Assembly (NCBI RefSeq): GCF_002844555.1
Contig: NZ_PJNI01000008.1
Span: 154,175-218,174 of the forward strand
Origin: Brumimicrobium salinarum
GTDB taxonomy: Bacteria > Bacteroidota > Bacteroidia > Flavobacteriales_D > Crocinitomicaceae
Length of the DNA stretch: 64,000 nt
Reading direction: 5' to 3'
Shown here: one piece after another, positions 36,244-45,770 of the stretch
Position numbering within the stretch: position 1 is the first letter of the stretch
How the letters are laid out: each line of letters begins with the position of its first letter
Notes under the pieces: model-generated
Seen by the model: only the letters and a program-made list of their open reading frames with translations
What the model was told of the DNA's origin: nothing
The model's database searches: none
Program-made: the position numbers and the translations under genes

Positions 36244-37579
36244 ATAATTGATTATAATCTATTCCGTCAAAATTTCCTGAACTCATCATCAACAAGACCA
36301 TGTTGTCAGTGCTTTCTGCTTCAATGAAGTCGAGGACTTTCTGTGTTTCTGTTTCTACTTGAACGTTTTCTCCAAAAGCTTCAAAAACATCTTTTTTTGT
36401 GATTGGATCTAGCTTTTTATGTGCTACAACTTTCGGACTAAAATACACCAATGCTTTGTCGGCGGATTTCATTGCATCCTTGTATTGTGGAAGGAAATCC
36501 TTTTTTAAAGAAGAAAAAGTGTGTAATTCCATACAGGCCACGAGTTTTCTATCTGGGTATTGTTCTTTAACAGCTGCTGTTGTTGCTTTTAGTTTACTCG
36601 GAGAATGCGCAAAATCCTTGTATAAAACTCTTTCAGGCGTCTCACTGACTTTCTCTAATCTTTTTCCAGCTCCAGTGAAATCTTTCATGGCGTTTAGAAA
36701 GTCGATAGAAGAGATGCCCAAAGCTTCAACAACTTTTAAAGCGCCGTTTAAGTTCTGTAAATTGTGCGCACCAAAAATCTTCAAAGGAAAAGCCTGATTA
36801 TTATAATAAAAGGTTGTTCCTTTTTCATGAACTTCATATTTTGGAGTGGCATAAGGCTTCAATTTTAGTCGACTTTGCTGCTTTACGGCGACTTTTTCGA
36901 CTTCTGTGTCCTCAGTATTGTAAACCAATACCCCATTTTCTTCAATGATTTCACAAAACAAATCAAATTGTTCAACGTAATTCTCATAGCTTGGAAAGAC
37001 ATTAATATGATCCCACGCAATTCCACTTATTAAAGCAATATGAGGCTTATATAAATGAAACTTTGGTCTTCTGTCCAATGGCGAACTCAAATATTCATCT
37101 CCTTCAAGAATAATAACATCATTATCTTGGGTCAATTTTACCATACAATCATAACCTTCGAGTTGCGCGCCTACCATATAATCTACAGGGAAATCCAACA
37201 CTTGTAAAGCATGTAAAATCATGGAAGTAATCGTTGTCTTGCCGTGCGAACCGCCAATTACAACCCGTTTCTTGTGCTTTGATTGCTCATAGATATATTC
37301 AGGATAAGAAAAGATTTCAATCCCTAATTCTTTGGCTTTAGCGAGTTCAGGATTGTCTGCCCTTGCATGCATTCCAAGAATCACTGCGTCTAAATCAGCA
37401 GAAATAAGATCAGGATTCCAGCCAATTTGTTCAGGAAGAATACCTTCTTTTTTTAATCGACCTTTTGAAGGTTCAAAAATTTCATCATCGGAACCCGTAA
37501 CTTCGAATCCTTTACGTGATAATGCAATGGCTAAATTATGCATAGCGCTTCCTCCAATGGCAATAAAATGAACTTTCAT
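36242..37579 (-). CDS. mpl: UDP-N-acetylmuramate:L-alanyl-gamma-D-glutamyl-meso-diaminopimelate ligase (Mpl)
   Basis: A 445-residue Mur-ligase-family enzyme that re-attaches recycled tripeptide to UDP-MurNAc. It has a Rossmann N-terminus (FIAIGGSAMHNLA), the ATP loop GGSHGKTTITSMI (about 109), central-domain EGDEYLSSP and the C-terminal ligase domain (FAHSPSKLKAT, then HTFSSL). Start ATG 37579 (MKVHFIAIGG) is favoured over the extension to 37612. With the L,D-transpeptidase it supports active peptidoglycan recycling. Confidence 0.93.
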   Translation of the reverse strand: MKVHFIAIGGSAMHNLAIALSRKGFEVTGSDDEIFEPSKGRLKKEGILPEQIGWNPDLISADLDAVILGMHARADNPELAKAKELGIEIFSYPEYIYEQSKHKKRVVIGGSHGKTTITSMILHALQVLDFPVDYMVGAQLEGYDCMVKLTQDNDVIILEGDEYLSSPLDRRPKFHLYKPHIALISGIAWDHINVFPSYENYVEQFDLFCEIIEENGVLVYNTEDTEVEKVAVKQQSRLKLKPYATPKYEVHEKGTTFYYNNQAFPLKIFGAHNLQNLNGALKVVEALGISSIDFLNAMKDFTGAGKRLEKVSETPERVLYKDFAHSPSKLKATTAAVKEQYPDRKLVACMELHTFSSLKKDFLPQYKDAMKSADKALVYFSPKVVAHKKLDPITKKDVFEAFGENVQVETETQKVLDFIEAESTDNMVLLMMSSGNFDGIDYNQL

Positions 37580-37700
37580 GAAATGTGTTTTTGGTTGGTT
37601 AAAAGTAAGCATCTTTTGAAAGAGTTTACTCCTTAAATTACATTTCTATTAACTTTTAAGTGTTGAAATACAATTCTTGACTTCAAAACCGATATTTTAG

Positions 37701-37708
37701 TAATTTTG
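37701..37708 (+). promoter_or_regulatory. -7 promoter element for truA, leaderless arrangement
   Basis: TAATTTTG matches TAnnTTTG and ends four bases before ATG 37713, so the transcript probably starts at the start codon. Confidence 0.65.
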
Positions 37709-37712
37709 CAAC

Positions 37713-38456
37713 ATGAAAAAGCGTTTATTTTTTCAATGTGCTTACGATGGTACAAAATATTCTGGTTGGCAAAAACAGCCCAATGCCACAACGATTCAAG
37801 GCGAAATTGAAGAACGGTTGTCGCGCCTGTATGGTAAACAAAAGATTGATATTGTGGGCTGTGGTAGAACCGACGCTGGTGTTCATGCCAAACAAGCTTA
37901 TTTTCATGCCGATTTAATTCCGCAATTTTCTAATGAACAATTACAGTTTAAATTAAACAACATGTTGCCTTTGGACATTGCAATTAATGAAGTTCTTGAA
38001 GTAAAAGAGGATGCTCACGCGCGGTTTGATGCTACAAAAAGAACTTATCATTATTTTTTACATCAGAAGAAATTACCCTTTCACAATAAGGATAGCTGGT
38101 ATTATCCAAGAAAAATATCCATAGAAAAAATGAATGAAGCCACACAGTATTTGTTGGGCCGACAAGATTTTACTTCATTTTCTAAATTGCACACTGATGT
38201 CAACAATAATTTTTGCGAAGTTTATTCAGCCGAATGGAAAGAAGTGGGTGATCAATTGAGGTTTGAAATTAGTGCCAATCGCTTTTTAAGAAATATGGTG
38301 CGCGCAATTGTAGGCACTTTATTGGAAGTAGGAAAAGGCAGTATTGACCCAGCGGAAGTTAAAACCATCATTGCAGCCAAAGACAGAGGAGCGGCAGGTT
38401 GTTCTGTTCCTGCAAAAGGTTTATTTTTGAAAAGTTTAGAATATCCTTATATTTGA
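37713..38456 (+). CDS. truA: tRNA pseudouridine synthase A
   Basis: A 247-residue enzyme that makes pseudouridine at positions 38-40 of tRNA anticodon stems. The catalytic loop GCGRTDAGVHA contains the conserved Asp, and YDGTKYSGWQKQP, FDATKRTYHYFL and RNMVRAIVGTLLEVG are typical. It is complete and has its own promoter. Confidence 0.96.
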   Translation: MKKRLFFQCAYDGTKYSGWQKQPNATTIQGEIEERLSRLYGKQKIDIVGCGRTDAGVHAKQAYFHADLIPQFSNEQLQFKLNNMLPLDIAINEVLEVKEDAHARFDATKRTYHYFLHQKKLPFHNKDSWYYPRKISIEKMNEATQYLLGRQDFTSFSKLHTDVNNNFCEVYSAEWKEVGDQLRFEISANRFLRNMVRAIVGTLLEVGKGSIDPAEVKTIIAAKDRGAAGCSVPAKGLFLKSLEYPYI

Positions 38457-38533
38457 AATGATTATTTTAAGAAAACTAACATGAAAACATTAAAGCTGAA
38501 CTTTTATTTGAGTTAATTGCCTAAAAAGAACTT

Positions 38534-39358
38534 ATGAAATCACTATTGATATTAATACTCGCCCTTTTTTCTGCCTCAGCACTTCAAGCGCAAGGTTGGC
38601 TATCTCAAGGCGCTAGGGTAGGAGCAATGGCCAATAATGGCGTAACTTTAATTGATGCTTTTTCCTTTCATCATAATCCTGGAGCATTGGGATTTGTTGA
38701 TAAAGGAACAGCTGGAATTTCCTATGAAAGTCGGTATGCATTAAAGGAATTACAATCTCAAAGTGTGGCTGCTGCCGTACCGCTTAAAGTCGGGGTAATC
38801 TCTGCTGGAGGTCAGTTCTACGGTTATGAAACTTACCGAACCACGAGAGCAGGATTAGGATACAGTATGAAATTATCGAATAAGATTTCGGCTGGAGTGC
38901 AGATTAATTATTTAAGTACACGCTTAGATCCATATTACGGAGTAAAACATGGCGTAAGTGCTGAGTTTGGTGCTTTAGCTAAGTTAAATGACCGTATTAA
39001 TTTAGGCTTTTCTGTGGTGAATATTGGTCGTGCAGAATTATCGGAATTTAAAAATGATCGCTACGGAACGATTTTGAGATTGGGAATTTCTTATCAATTA
39101 CTCGATGAACTCTTGTTGGTCGGAGAAATAGAACAAGAAATCAATTTTGATACTCGTTTACGCGCCGGAATTGAGTACCATCCTATTGATTTAATATACA
39201 TTCGTGCTGGAGTACAAGGAGCGCCTATGGATTTTGCATTTGGATTTGGATTGAAATATCAGCGATTAAAATTGGATTTAGCTACTCAATATAATCAAGT
39301 TTTAGGCTGGACTCCAGCAGCATCATTCATTATTGATTTTTATAAACCTAAACAATGA
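38534..39358 (+). CDS. PorV/PorQ-like outer-membrane protein
   Basis: A 274-residue exported protein (signal to about residue 19, ALQAQ). The family-type block FHHNPGALGFVDKGTAGISY is followed by long amphipathic strands up to an aromatic end (FIIDFYKPKQ). It resembles PorV/PorQ/FadL-type barrels. Its stop overlaps the next gene (ATGATGA), so the two are coupled. Whether it takes part in T9SS is not shown. Confidence 0.78.
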   Translation: MKSLLILILALFSASALQAQGWLSQGARVGAMANNGVTLIDAFSFHHNPGALGFVDKGTAGISYESRYALKELQSQSVAAAVPLKVGVISAGGQFYGYETYRTTRAGLGYSMKLSNKISAGVQINYLSTRLDPYYGVKHGVSAEFGALAKLNDRINLGFSVVNIGRAELSEFKNDRYGTILRLGISYQLLDELLLVGEIEQEINFDTRLRAGIEYHPIDLIYIRAGVQGAPMDFAFGFGLKYQRLKLDLATQYNQVLGWTPAASFIIDFYKPKQ

Positions 39359-41436
39359 TGAAACGCCTACTTTTCATATCTTTTCTGTTTGTAGGAGCTT
39401 TTGTTTTTGGACAAACGAAAAATGAAATTATTCAACAAAGAATTGAATTTATCGCTCAAGATTTAGATGCTGAGGAAGTTTCTTTAGAAGATATTTTTGA
39501 TGTGTTGAATACTTATTATGACAATCCACTTAACTTAAACGCAGCGAATAAAGAGGATTTACAAGAATTGTTATTGTTGAATGATTTTCAAATTAATTCA
39601 TTGTTGGCTACCCGAGAAGAAAAAGGCCCTTTTAAAACCTTATTTGAATTAAAAGACCTAGAATATTGGGATTTATTGACTTTGGATAACATTATTCCTT
39701 TTGTCCGGGTATCAAAAGTGGAAGAAAAGAAAGAAGGCAATTTTAAGAAGTATTTAAAAGAAGGAAAAGTAGAGGCTTACTTTCGTTATCAGCGCAACAT
39801 CGAAGATAGAGCAGGTTATGCCGATGTTACTGACGAAGAAAAAGAGGAAAGCAATAAATATTATTGGGGGGATCCTAACAAACTGTACTCTAGAATTCGC
39901 TACACGCACAAAAACGACTTAAGTGTTGGTGTTACCATGGAGAAAGATCCTGGAGAACAGCTTTTTGGTGATAAATCGCCTAATGGTTTTGACTTTTATA
40001 GTGCACACGCTTATTACAGTGGAAATAAATTCTTGCGAAAAGCTGCAATTGGAGACTATCAAATTCAGATTGGTCAGGGATTAGCGATGTGGACAGGCTA
40101 TGGATTTAGTAAAACGGCCGATGCGAGTTCAGCGAAGAAAAACGCACGAGGAATTAAGCCTTTTAGTTCTACGGATGAAACCCGATTTATGCGTGGAGCC
40201 GCTGTAGAAATAGGTATTAAAAACTTTTCTTTAACGACTTGGGGATCATACAAAGGCGTTGATGGTTCGGTTGAAATGCTGGATACTTTGGATTCCGAAG
40301 AAGCAAGAATGGCTTCGTCCATCAATATGAGTGGTTATCACAGAACTACTTCAGAAATTGAGCGAAAAAACAGCTTGATGGAAATGATTTATGGTGCGAA
40401 TGTAAAATATGAAAGTCGTAATTTTCAAATCGGAATTTCGGCAATTCAACATGTTTATGACGCATATTACGAAAGAGCAGATCGCTTAATGAATAAGTAT
40501 CAATTTAAAGGAAAAGAACTTTTAAATTTAAGTGCCGATTACTCTTATATTGTCAGAAATCTCAGTCTATACGGTGAAGTCGCTCAAAGTAGAAGTTCAA
40601 ACGCCATAGCAGTTTTACAAGGTGCTACAATTGCTTTAGGTCGAAAAGCTTCACTAACGGCATTGTATAGAAATTATCCGAAAGATTATCACACATTTTA
40701 CGCCCAAGGATTTGGCGATGGAAGTAACACCAACAATGAATCTGGATTATACTTCGGCGGATTTTTTAAACTGAGTAAATCGTGGAGCTTAAATTCTTAT
40801 GTTGACTTTTTTAAATCACCTTGGCTGAAGTTTAGAGTCGATAGTCCAAGCGAAGGACATGAAGTGCTCGGACAATTAAAATACCGGCCCAATCCAAGAT
40901 TTGAAACTTACTTGCGTGTTCGAGAGAAAGATAAAATGATCAATGCAAGTGGTGAATATGAAGGAAATATTCGTCCGATTGAACGTTATAAACAACGAAA
41001 ATATCAGTTAGGATTAACAGCAGATTTAGGTTCAGGATGGAAATGGCGTTCAAGAATTGATTACGTCACAGATCAACGGCCCAGCAGTGGAAGTCAAGAT
41101 GGATTTGCATTAACACAGGATTTATTATACAGAAATAAGAACTTTCCAGTTGAGATTTCCATGCGCTATGCTATTTTTAATACCGACAGTTACGAAACAC
41201 GCGTTTATGCTTACGAATACAATTTGCAAAACGTTTTCAGTATTCCTGCCTATTTCAATAAAGGAAGTCGAGCCTATGTAATGTTAAGATACACTTTCTT
41301 CAACGAACGCTGCGATTTATGGGTACGCTATGCTGCATTTGTTTACAACCAAGAAGAAACCTTGAGTAGTGGAACCGAAGAGATTCAAGGAAACGTGAAG
41401 AGTGAAGTAGGAGTTCAGTTGAGAGTTAGGTTGTAA
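39355..41436 (+). CDS. Helix-hairpin-helix domain outer-membrane protein
   Basis: A 693-residue exported protein with a signal peptide ending VFGQ. Near residues 50-125 there is a ComEA-like helix-hairpin-helix region (PLNLNAANKEDLQELLLLND, then GPFKTLFELKDL). The rest is a long beta-barrel-like region ending VGVQLRVRL. The combination is common in Bacteroidota next to PorV/PorQ-like proteins. Function is unknown; the HhH may bind a ligand at the periplasmic side. Confidence 0.8.
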   Translation: MMKRLLFISFLFVGAFVFGQTKNEIIQQRIEFIAQDLDAEEVSLEDIFDVLNTYYDNPLNLNAANKEDLQELLLLNDFQINSLLATREEKGPFKTLFELKDLEYWDLLTLDNIIPFVRVSKVEEKKEGNFKKYLKEGKVEAYFRYQRNIEDRAGYADVTDEEKEESNKYYWGDPNKLYSRIRYTHKNDLSVGVTMEKDPGEQLFGDKSPNGFDFYSAHAYYSGNKFLRKAAIGDYQIQIGQGLAMWTGYGFSKTADASSAKKNARGIKPFSSTDETRFMRGAAVEIGIKNFSLTTWGSYKGVDGSVEMLDTLDSEEARMASSINMSGYHRTTSEIERKNSLMEMIYGANVKYESRNFQIGISAIQHVYDAYYERADRLMNKYQFKGKELLNLSADYSYIVRNLSLYGEVAQSRSSNAIAVLQGATIALGRKASLTALYRNYPKDYHTFYAQGFGDGSNTNNESGLYFGGFFKLSKSWSLNSYVDFFKSPWLKFRVDSPSEGHEVLGQLKYRPNPRFETYLRVREKDKMINASGEYEGNIRPIERYKQRKYQLGLTADLGSGWKWRSRIDYVTDQRPSSGSQDGFALTQDLLYRNKNFPVEISMRYAIFNTDSYETRVYAYEYNLQNVFSIPAYFNKGSRAYVMLRYTFFNERCDLWVRYAAFVYNQEETLSSGTEEIQGNVKSEVGVQLRVRL

Positions 41437-41513
41437 TATTGAATGATTTTGGTGAGAGTTACATCAAGCTAATGTTTCTTGAATATCTTTAAATATCTTT
41501 GAAAAGTTATGCT

Positions 41514-42101
41514 TTATAGATTTTCTGAATCTTCATTTGGTTCGCTTACTGAATTTTTTAAGGCAGTTTCTTTTTCTTTGCTTATGAGGAATGAATGAAT
41601 TAAAGTTCCTAAAATGAGTATGAAATATAGAATTTTATCGAAAAATGAGATGTCTTCAATAAAATACTGAAACCCTAACGTGAAAAACATATAAACAAAA
41701 TGTATCATTAAACCTCCAAATACAAAAAGCGTATAGATTCTTTTTTTTCTATACATCAAGGCCAAGCCTATGAAGATAAGAAGCCAGATAAAGAGGTTAT
41801 GAAATAGAAAACCGTGTAACGATGCCAGGAATTCCTCTCCATTAAAGCCAAGCTTTTGTCCATTTTTAATGATTACTTCTTGAACGGAGAAACCTTTATT
41901 TTTTTCAATGATATCTGAAGTTAATAATACAAAATAACTTATTGAATTCCAGCTCATCAACATAAACCAAGCAAACAAAGAAAATGAGAAAATTAGTCGA
42001 GTAAAACCATCCGGTTTTTTATTACCTAAGATAAGTTTTTTGATTTTTACAAATAAAGGTATTGCATCCTCTGGTTTTAATTGATCTATTGGTTTTTTCA
42101 T
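41514..42101 (-). CDS. Membrane protein of unknown function
   Basis: A 195-residue protein with about five hydrophobic segments between polar termini. No family motif is recognised. Its ATG overlaps the SpmA/SpmB gene stop by one base, so it is the last gene of the pyrD-mvaB-SpmAB operon and is likely translated by coupling. Confidence 0.75.
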   Translation of the reverse strand: MKKPIDQLKPEDAIPLFVKIKKLILGNKKPDGFTRLIFSFSLFAWFMLMSWNSISYFVLLTSDIIEKNKGFSVQEVIIKNGQKLGFNGEEFLASLHGFLFHNLFIWLLIFIGLALMYRKKRIYTLFVFGGLMIHFVYMFFTLGFQYFIEDISFFDKILYFILILGTLIHSFLISKEKETALKNSVSEPNEDSENL

Positions 42102-43333
42102 TACGTATAAAATAGGAATGAAATGAAGATTGCAGCTATAATTCCTGCTGCATCAGCGATTAATCCAGCTCCTGCGGCGTATCGGGTTTTTTTAATACCT
42201 ACAGATCCAAAATAAACCGCTAGAACATAAAAAGTAGTTTCGGTTGAACCTTGAAATGTTGCTGACATTTTTCCAATAAATGAATCGACACCATGAGTAG
42301 CAAAAGTTTCTAGCATCATACCACGTGCGGCTCCCCCACTAAATGGTTTCATGAAAGCTGTAGGTAAAGCTTCAATAAACTTTGTGTTAGTGATGGCCAT
42401 TAGTTCTAAAAGATAACGCAAACCTTCAAACAATATTTCCATAGCACCTGATGCTTTGAAAACACCTATAGCAACGAGAATAGCAACAAGGTAAGGAACA
42501 ATTTTTATGGCTACATCAAAACCACCTTTGGCACCATCTATAAAAACCTCATAAACATTTATTTTTTTACGAATACCAAGCAGTAAGAAAACAATAATCA
42601 CGGAGAAGAGTAAGACGTTTCCACCTACATTTGAAATCGGCTCTACTAAATCAGGTTTGTTGAATAATAAAACAAGTAGACCAACAATAAAAGCAGTTAC
42701 TGTACCCAAATAAGCCATTACTGTTCTATTGAATAGATTTATTTTTTGTTTTATTGACACGACAATCAATCCTACAAGTGAAGCAAAGAAGGTAGAAAAC
42801 AAAATAGGTAAAAATACTTCTGAAGGTGATGCGGATCCTGCACCACTACGATAAGCGAGAATACTAACTGGAATTAGGGTTAATCCCGAAGTGTTTAAAA
42901 CCAAAAACATTATTTGGGCATTTGAAGCCGTGTCTTTTTTTGGATTTAGCTCTTGTAGTTGTCCCATTGCTTTTAATCCCAAAGGTGTCGCTGCATTATC
43001 AAGACCTAACATGTTGGCACTAAAGTTCATCATCATTGAACCAACAGCTGGATGATTTTTTGGAATATCTGGAAATAACTTTGTGAATAGTGGAGCAACT
43101 AAAACTGTTAATTTCTGAATGGCTCCTCCTTTTTCACCAATCTCCATAAACCCCATCCATAAACATAATGCACCTGTCAGGAATAATGCAATTTTAAAAG
43201 CCAGTTCAGCACTTTCAAAAAGTGCATCAACCATTTGTTTGAAAATCATTAAATCACTGAAAAAGATTAACTTTCCTAAGCCAACAGCCAAAGCGATTAA
43301 AAACAATCCGATCCACAAACGATTTAATAACAT
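42101..43333 (-). CDS. SpmA/SpmB fusion (nucleoside-recognition/gate domain) membrane protein
   Basis: A 410-residue polytopic membrane protein. The SpmA-like half has SMMMNFSANMLGLDNAATPL and LVLNTSGLTLIP; the SpmB-like half has the gate block VPYLVAILVAIGVFK, SGGAARGMM and STETTFYVLAVYFG. In spore formers SpmA and SpmB affect the spore core; in non-spore formers the fusion is a putative transporter with unknown substrate. It follows the dead amidotransferase gene by 29 bases. Confidence 0.88.
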   Translation of the reverse strand: MLLNRLWIGLFLIALAVGLGKLIFFSDLMIFKQMVDALFESAELAFKIALFLTGALCLWMGFMEIGEKGGAIQKLTVLVAPLFTKLFPDIPKNHPAVGSMMMNFSANMLGLDNAATPLGLKAMGQLQELNPKKDTASNAQIMFLVLNTSGLTLIPVSILAYRSGAGSASPSEVFLPILFSTFFASLVGLIVVSIKQKINLFNRTVMAYLGTVTAFIVGLLVLLFNKPDLVEPISNVGGNVLLFSVIIVFLLLGIRKKINVYEVFIDGAKGGFDVAIKIVPYLVAILVAIGVFKASGAMEILFEGLRYLLELMAITNTKFIEALPTAFMKPFSGGAARGMMLETFATHGVDSFIGKMSATFQGSTETTFYVLAVYFGSVGIKKTRYAAGAGLIADAAGIIAAIFISFLFYT

Positions 43334-43362
43334 GTGCGCTAAGTTCTAAAATTATCTTGAAA

Positions 43363-43935
43363 TTAATCCTTTCTATTAAGAGAAATATTCACAAAGTTAT
43401 CCATAATTACAGCACCAAAATTTCCTGAAACTTCTGGTAAAAACTGTACCCCATAAATAGCTCGATTACGCTTTTTCATGGCTTCGTTTATACTGTAGTC
43501 TGAGCTAGCCAAGAGCTGAAAATCAGGAGGTATCGATATCGTTCCAGCATGATCTTTAATTTGTTGAATTTCAAAAGGAAGTTTGTCAAAAATCCCTGAT
43601 GTTTCTAATATACCTATTTCAACTAATTCGTTTCTATAGGGTTCATAAGCTGGACGCGCACCAAAATAAGCACCCAATAAATGATGCCCAACTCCAATTC
43701 CTAGGGTTGGAAGTGATAATTGCATTAACAAATCTATTTTTTCAATATATTTATCAATGTTGGTTTCGTGGATTGATATGTGGGCATGTGATATGATGAT
43801 CCCAGTCAAATTAATGTTTTCAATCGAGGAGTGAGAAAAATCGTAAATGGGGATGGTTTTAAAATCAATATATTGGTCAACAAGATCTTCTAACTTAAAA
43901 ATATGAGTATATCCACAATCTATTATTAGAATCAT
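43363..43935 (-). CDS. Class I glutamine-amidotransferase-like protein, catalytically inactive
   Basis: A 190-residue GATase domain resembling the GMP-synthase amidotransferase subunit. The nucleophile elbow, normally LGICxGHQ, reads LGIGVGHH (Gly81 for Cys), and the histidine block, normally GVQFHPE, reads GVQFLPE (Leu166 for His); Glu168 remains. Glutamine hydrolysis should be lost, while the fold appears intact. Its start overlaps the upstream lipoprotein gene by four bases. A regulatory or binding role is likely. Confidence 0.85.
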   Translation of the reverse strand: MILIIDCGYTHIFKLEDLVDQYIDFKTIPIYDFSHSSIENINLTGIIISHAHISIHETNIDKYIEKIDLLMQLSLPTLGIGVGHHLLGAYFGARPAYEPYRNELVEIGILETSGIFDKLPFEIQQIKDHAGTISIPPDFQLLASSDYSINEAMKKRNRAIYGVQFLPEVSGNFGAVIMDNFVNISLNRKD

Positions 43936-44366
43936 TTTAAAGGTGGGTTTAGTGTTTTAAATTGCCATTCTATTTCCTTTTTGTGATAATTTTGAAGTTT
44001 TAAAAAATTATTTTTTATTCTGATAATTTTAAAATATGAGCGTTCTCCATCCTTATAGTTAAGTTCTAAAACAAAATCATCAAGACCGTTGCCAATAATT
44101 TTGTATCTTCCAATACGTCCATTATCTGAACCTAAATGTATGAGTTCTTGTTCTCTAAAGCTTTTATTTACGAAAAAAGTAAAGGTTCTTCTATAATTCC
44201 TCATTTTTGGAACCGCGTATTCATTAACGTCATTTGACTTTGATAGAATCCATACTTTTGCGCTATTCCCATTTAAAATATGGAACGGAAAGTTTTTTCT
44301 TAATGATGAGTTAGAAATACAACCCATTAAAATCGGAAGTAATATGATTACAAATAGATTTTTCAA
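43932..44366 (-). CDS. Small lipoprotein of unknown function
   Basis: A 144-residue protein with lipobox LMGC (Cys16). The mature part is beta-rich with several aromatic and lysine residues and no known motif. It overlaps the neighbouring genes by four bases on both sides (ATGA), indicating tight co-translation. Confidence 0.75.
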   Translation of the reverse strand: MKNLFVIILLPILMGCISNSSLRKNFPFHILNGNSAKVWILSKSNDVNEYAVPKMRNYRRTFTFFVNKSFREQELIHLGSDNGRIGRYKIIGNGLDDFVLELNYKDGERSYFKIIRIKNNFLKLQNYHKKEIEWQFKTLNPPLK

Positions 44367-45076
44367 AAGATTAGCTCTTTTTCTTTGATTCGTTTTAAAA
44401 TCGCTTTAGAAGCTGCTTTTTTTAGCTTTTCTGTTTTGAAAGTTCCTTGCAAGTCACCTACAGCTTCAACGAAGTGGTACTTTCCATCTGTATACCTTAA
44501 AAGAACATCATATCGGTCAAATTTGTCATTTCCTAGGTCATCAAATACCGCTACAATGAGATCGTCAATTTCATTTGGACTAGAAACTCTTTTGACTAAA
44601 TAACCTATTATACCGTTCATTAAAACTAACCTTCCATTTTCTCTTACAAAAATGAGTAACCTTCTGTATGGGAAGTTATTTACACCCGCTTTTACTTGTA
44701 ATAAAAAGGCATCTTCAATATCTCTTTTGTGGTTGTATGGGAAGAATTCAAAAAACTTGGCGCTACATGGAGTTGTGTTTGAATTACTTTTAGGGTCATA
44801 ATCCGGATTACACAATCGGGTTTCAATTAAAAGTTCATAATATTTTTTATCTGAAAACCCTTGTGATGAAAATAAGGTTTCTTCTGTTATGGTATCACGC
44901 TCAGGTTTTATTCCTTTATCAGGACTTGTTTGAACATCTGTTTTTGTTTTTTGATCACTGTTTGTTTTGATTTCTTTTTTATCGTCTAATACAGATGAGT
45001 CTTCAATTACTTTTTCATCTGATTGACAAGCAAAAAGAAGAACGAAAACCCCGAAAAAGATATACCTTAAAATCAT
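44363..45076 (-). CDS. Lipoprotein of unknown function
   Basis: A 237-residue protein with lipobox LFAC (Cys17), then a long acidic and lysine-rich linker (about residues 20-65). A globular domain follows with RLLIFVRENGRLVLMNGI and DDLIVAVFDDLGNDKFDRYD, a calcium-loop-like aspartate series. No family is recognised. It overlaps genes on both sides by four bases. Confidence 0.75.
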   Translation of the reverse strand: MILRYIFFGVFVLLFACQSDEKVIEDSSVLDDKKEIKTNSDQKTKTDVQTSPDKGIKPERDTITEETLFSSQGFSDKKYYELLIETRLCNPDYDPKSNSNTTPCSAKFFEFFPYNHKRDIEDAFLLQVKAGVNNFPYRRLLIFVRENGRLVLMNGIIGYLVKRVSSPNEIDDLIVAVFDDLGNDKFDRYDVLLRYTDGKYHFVEAVGDLQGTFKTEKLKKAASKAILKRIKEKELIF

Positions 45077-45765
45077 AACTTTTCAATCTTTCCGCCTAAT
45101 GTAACTTTTTCTTTCACCTTTGGATTGCCAGTATAATTAATGGTACCTCCGCTCGTTACTTTTGCATTAAGTGTTTTTATAGGGGAACATATAATTTCTC
45201 CTCCTAGTGACACACTTGCATCTACTTCTTTAGCTTTTAAGTTTACAGCAGCTATGGTACCACCTGTTTTAACTGTAGGTTCAAAAGATTCGGTTTTTCC
45301 AATTAAACGAATAGAACCTCCTTTAGTAACTTCCGCTTTTACAAGGGTTGCATTAATATTTTCAATCAATAGTTTTCCTCCAGCATCTGATTTGTAAGAT
45401 ACATTTTTGTCAAATGAACCCGCTTCTTTTATTCTTATTTCGGCACCCCTTCTTGCTTCAACTGATTTTATAGGAGCGTTGATGTATAAATCGAGTTGAA
45501 TATCTATGTTATCAACAAAACTACCACTATACTTTACCGTTAAGGTATTTTTTGTATATGAAAAAGATAAGTTTTCTAAATCTATATCGTTTCCATGATC
45601 TTCAACAATGGCTTCTTTTTTGTCAGATTGAATAACATTTACTGGAAAATTACCGATTACCACAAGTTCATCAAAATGAGATAATTCATAAGCTGTTTTG
45701 TCTTGTGCTAAAAGAGTAAAGGTAAATGGAATAAGAAATAAAAGGAAAATAAATTGCTTGCTCAT
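45073..45765 (-). CDS. GIN-domain (DUF2807) exported protein
   Basis: A 230-residue protein with a signal peptide (to about residue 20, LLAQ). The body is a repetitive beta-helix with GG motifs (SDAGGKLLIEN, VTKGGSIRLIG, VKTGGTIAAV, VTSGGTINYTG), typical of the DUF2807 putative autotransporter-head GIN domain. It probably forms a surface or periplasmic beta-solenoid. It is five bases from the HMG-CoA lyase gene. Confidence 0.88.
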   Translation of the reverse strand: MSKQFIFLLFLIPFTFTLLAQDKTAYELSHFDELVVIGNFPVNVIQSDKKEAIVEDHGNDIDLENLSFSYTKNTLTVKYSGSFVDNIDIQLDLYINAPIKSVEARRGAEIRIKEAGSFDKNVSYKSDAGGKLLIENINATLVKAEVTKGGSIRLIGKTESFEPTVKTGGTIAAVNLKAKEVDASVSLGGEIICSPIKTLNAKVTSGGTINYTGNPKVKEKVTLGGKIEKL

Positions 45766-45770
45766 AACTT

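Noticed and set aside
37332..37571. Plus-strand frame inside mpl
   Set aside because: It is antisense to a well-supported enzyme and has no recognisable motif or promoter.
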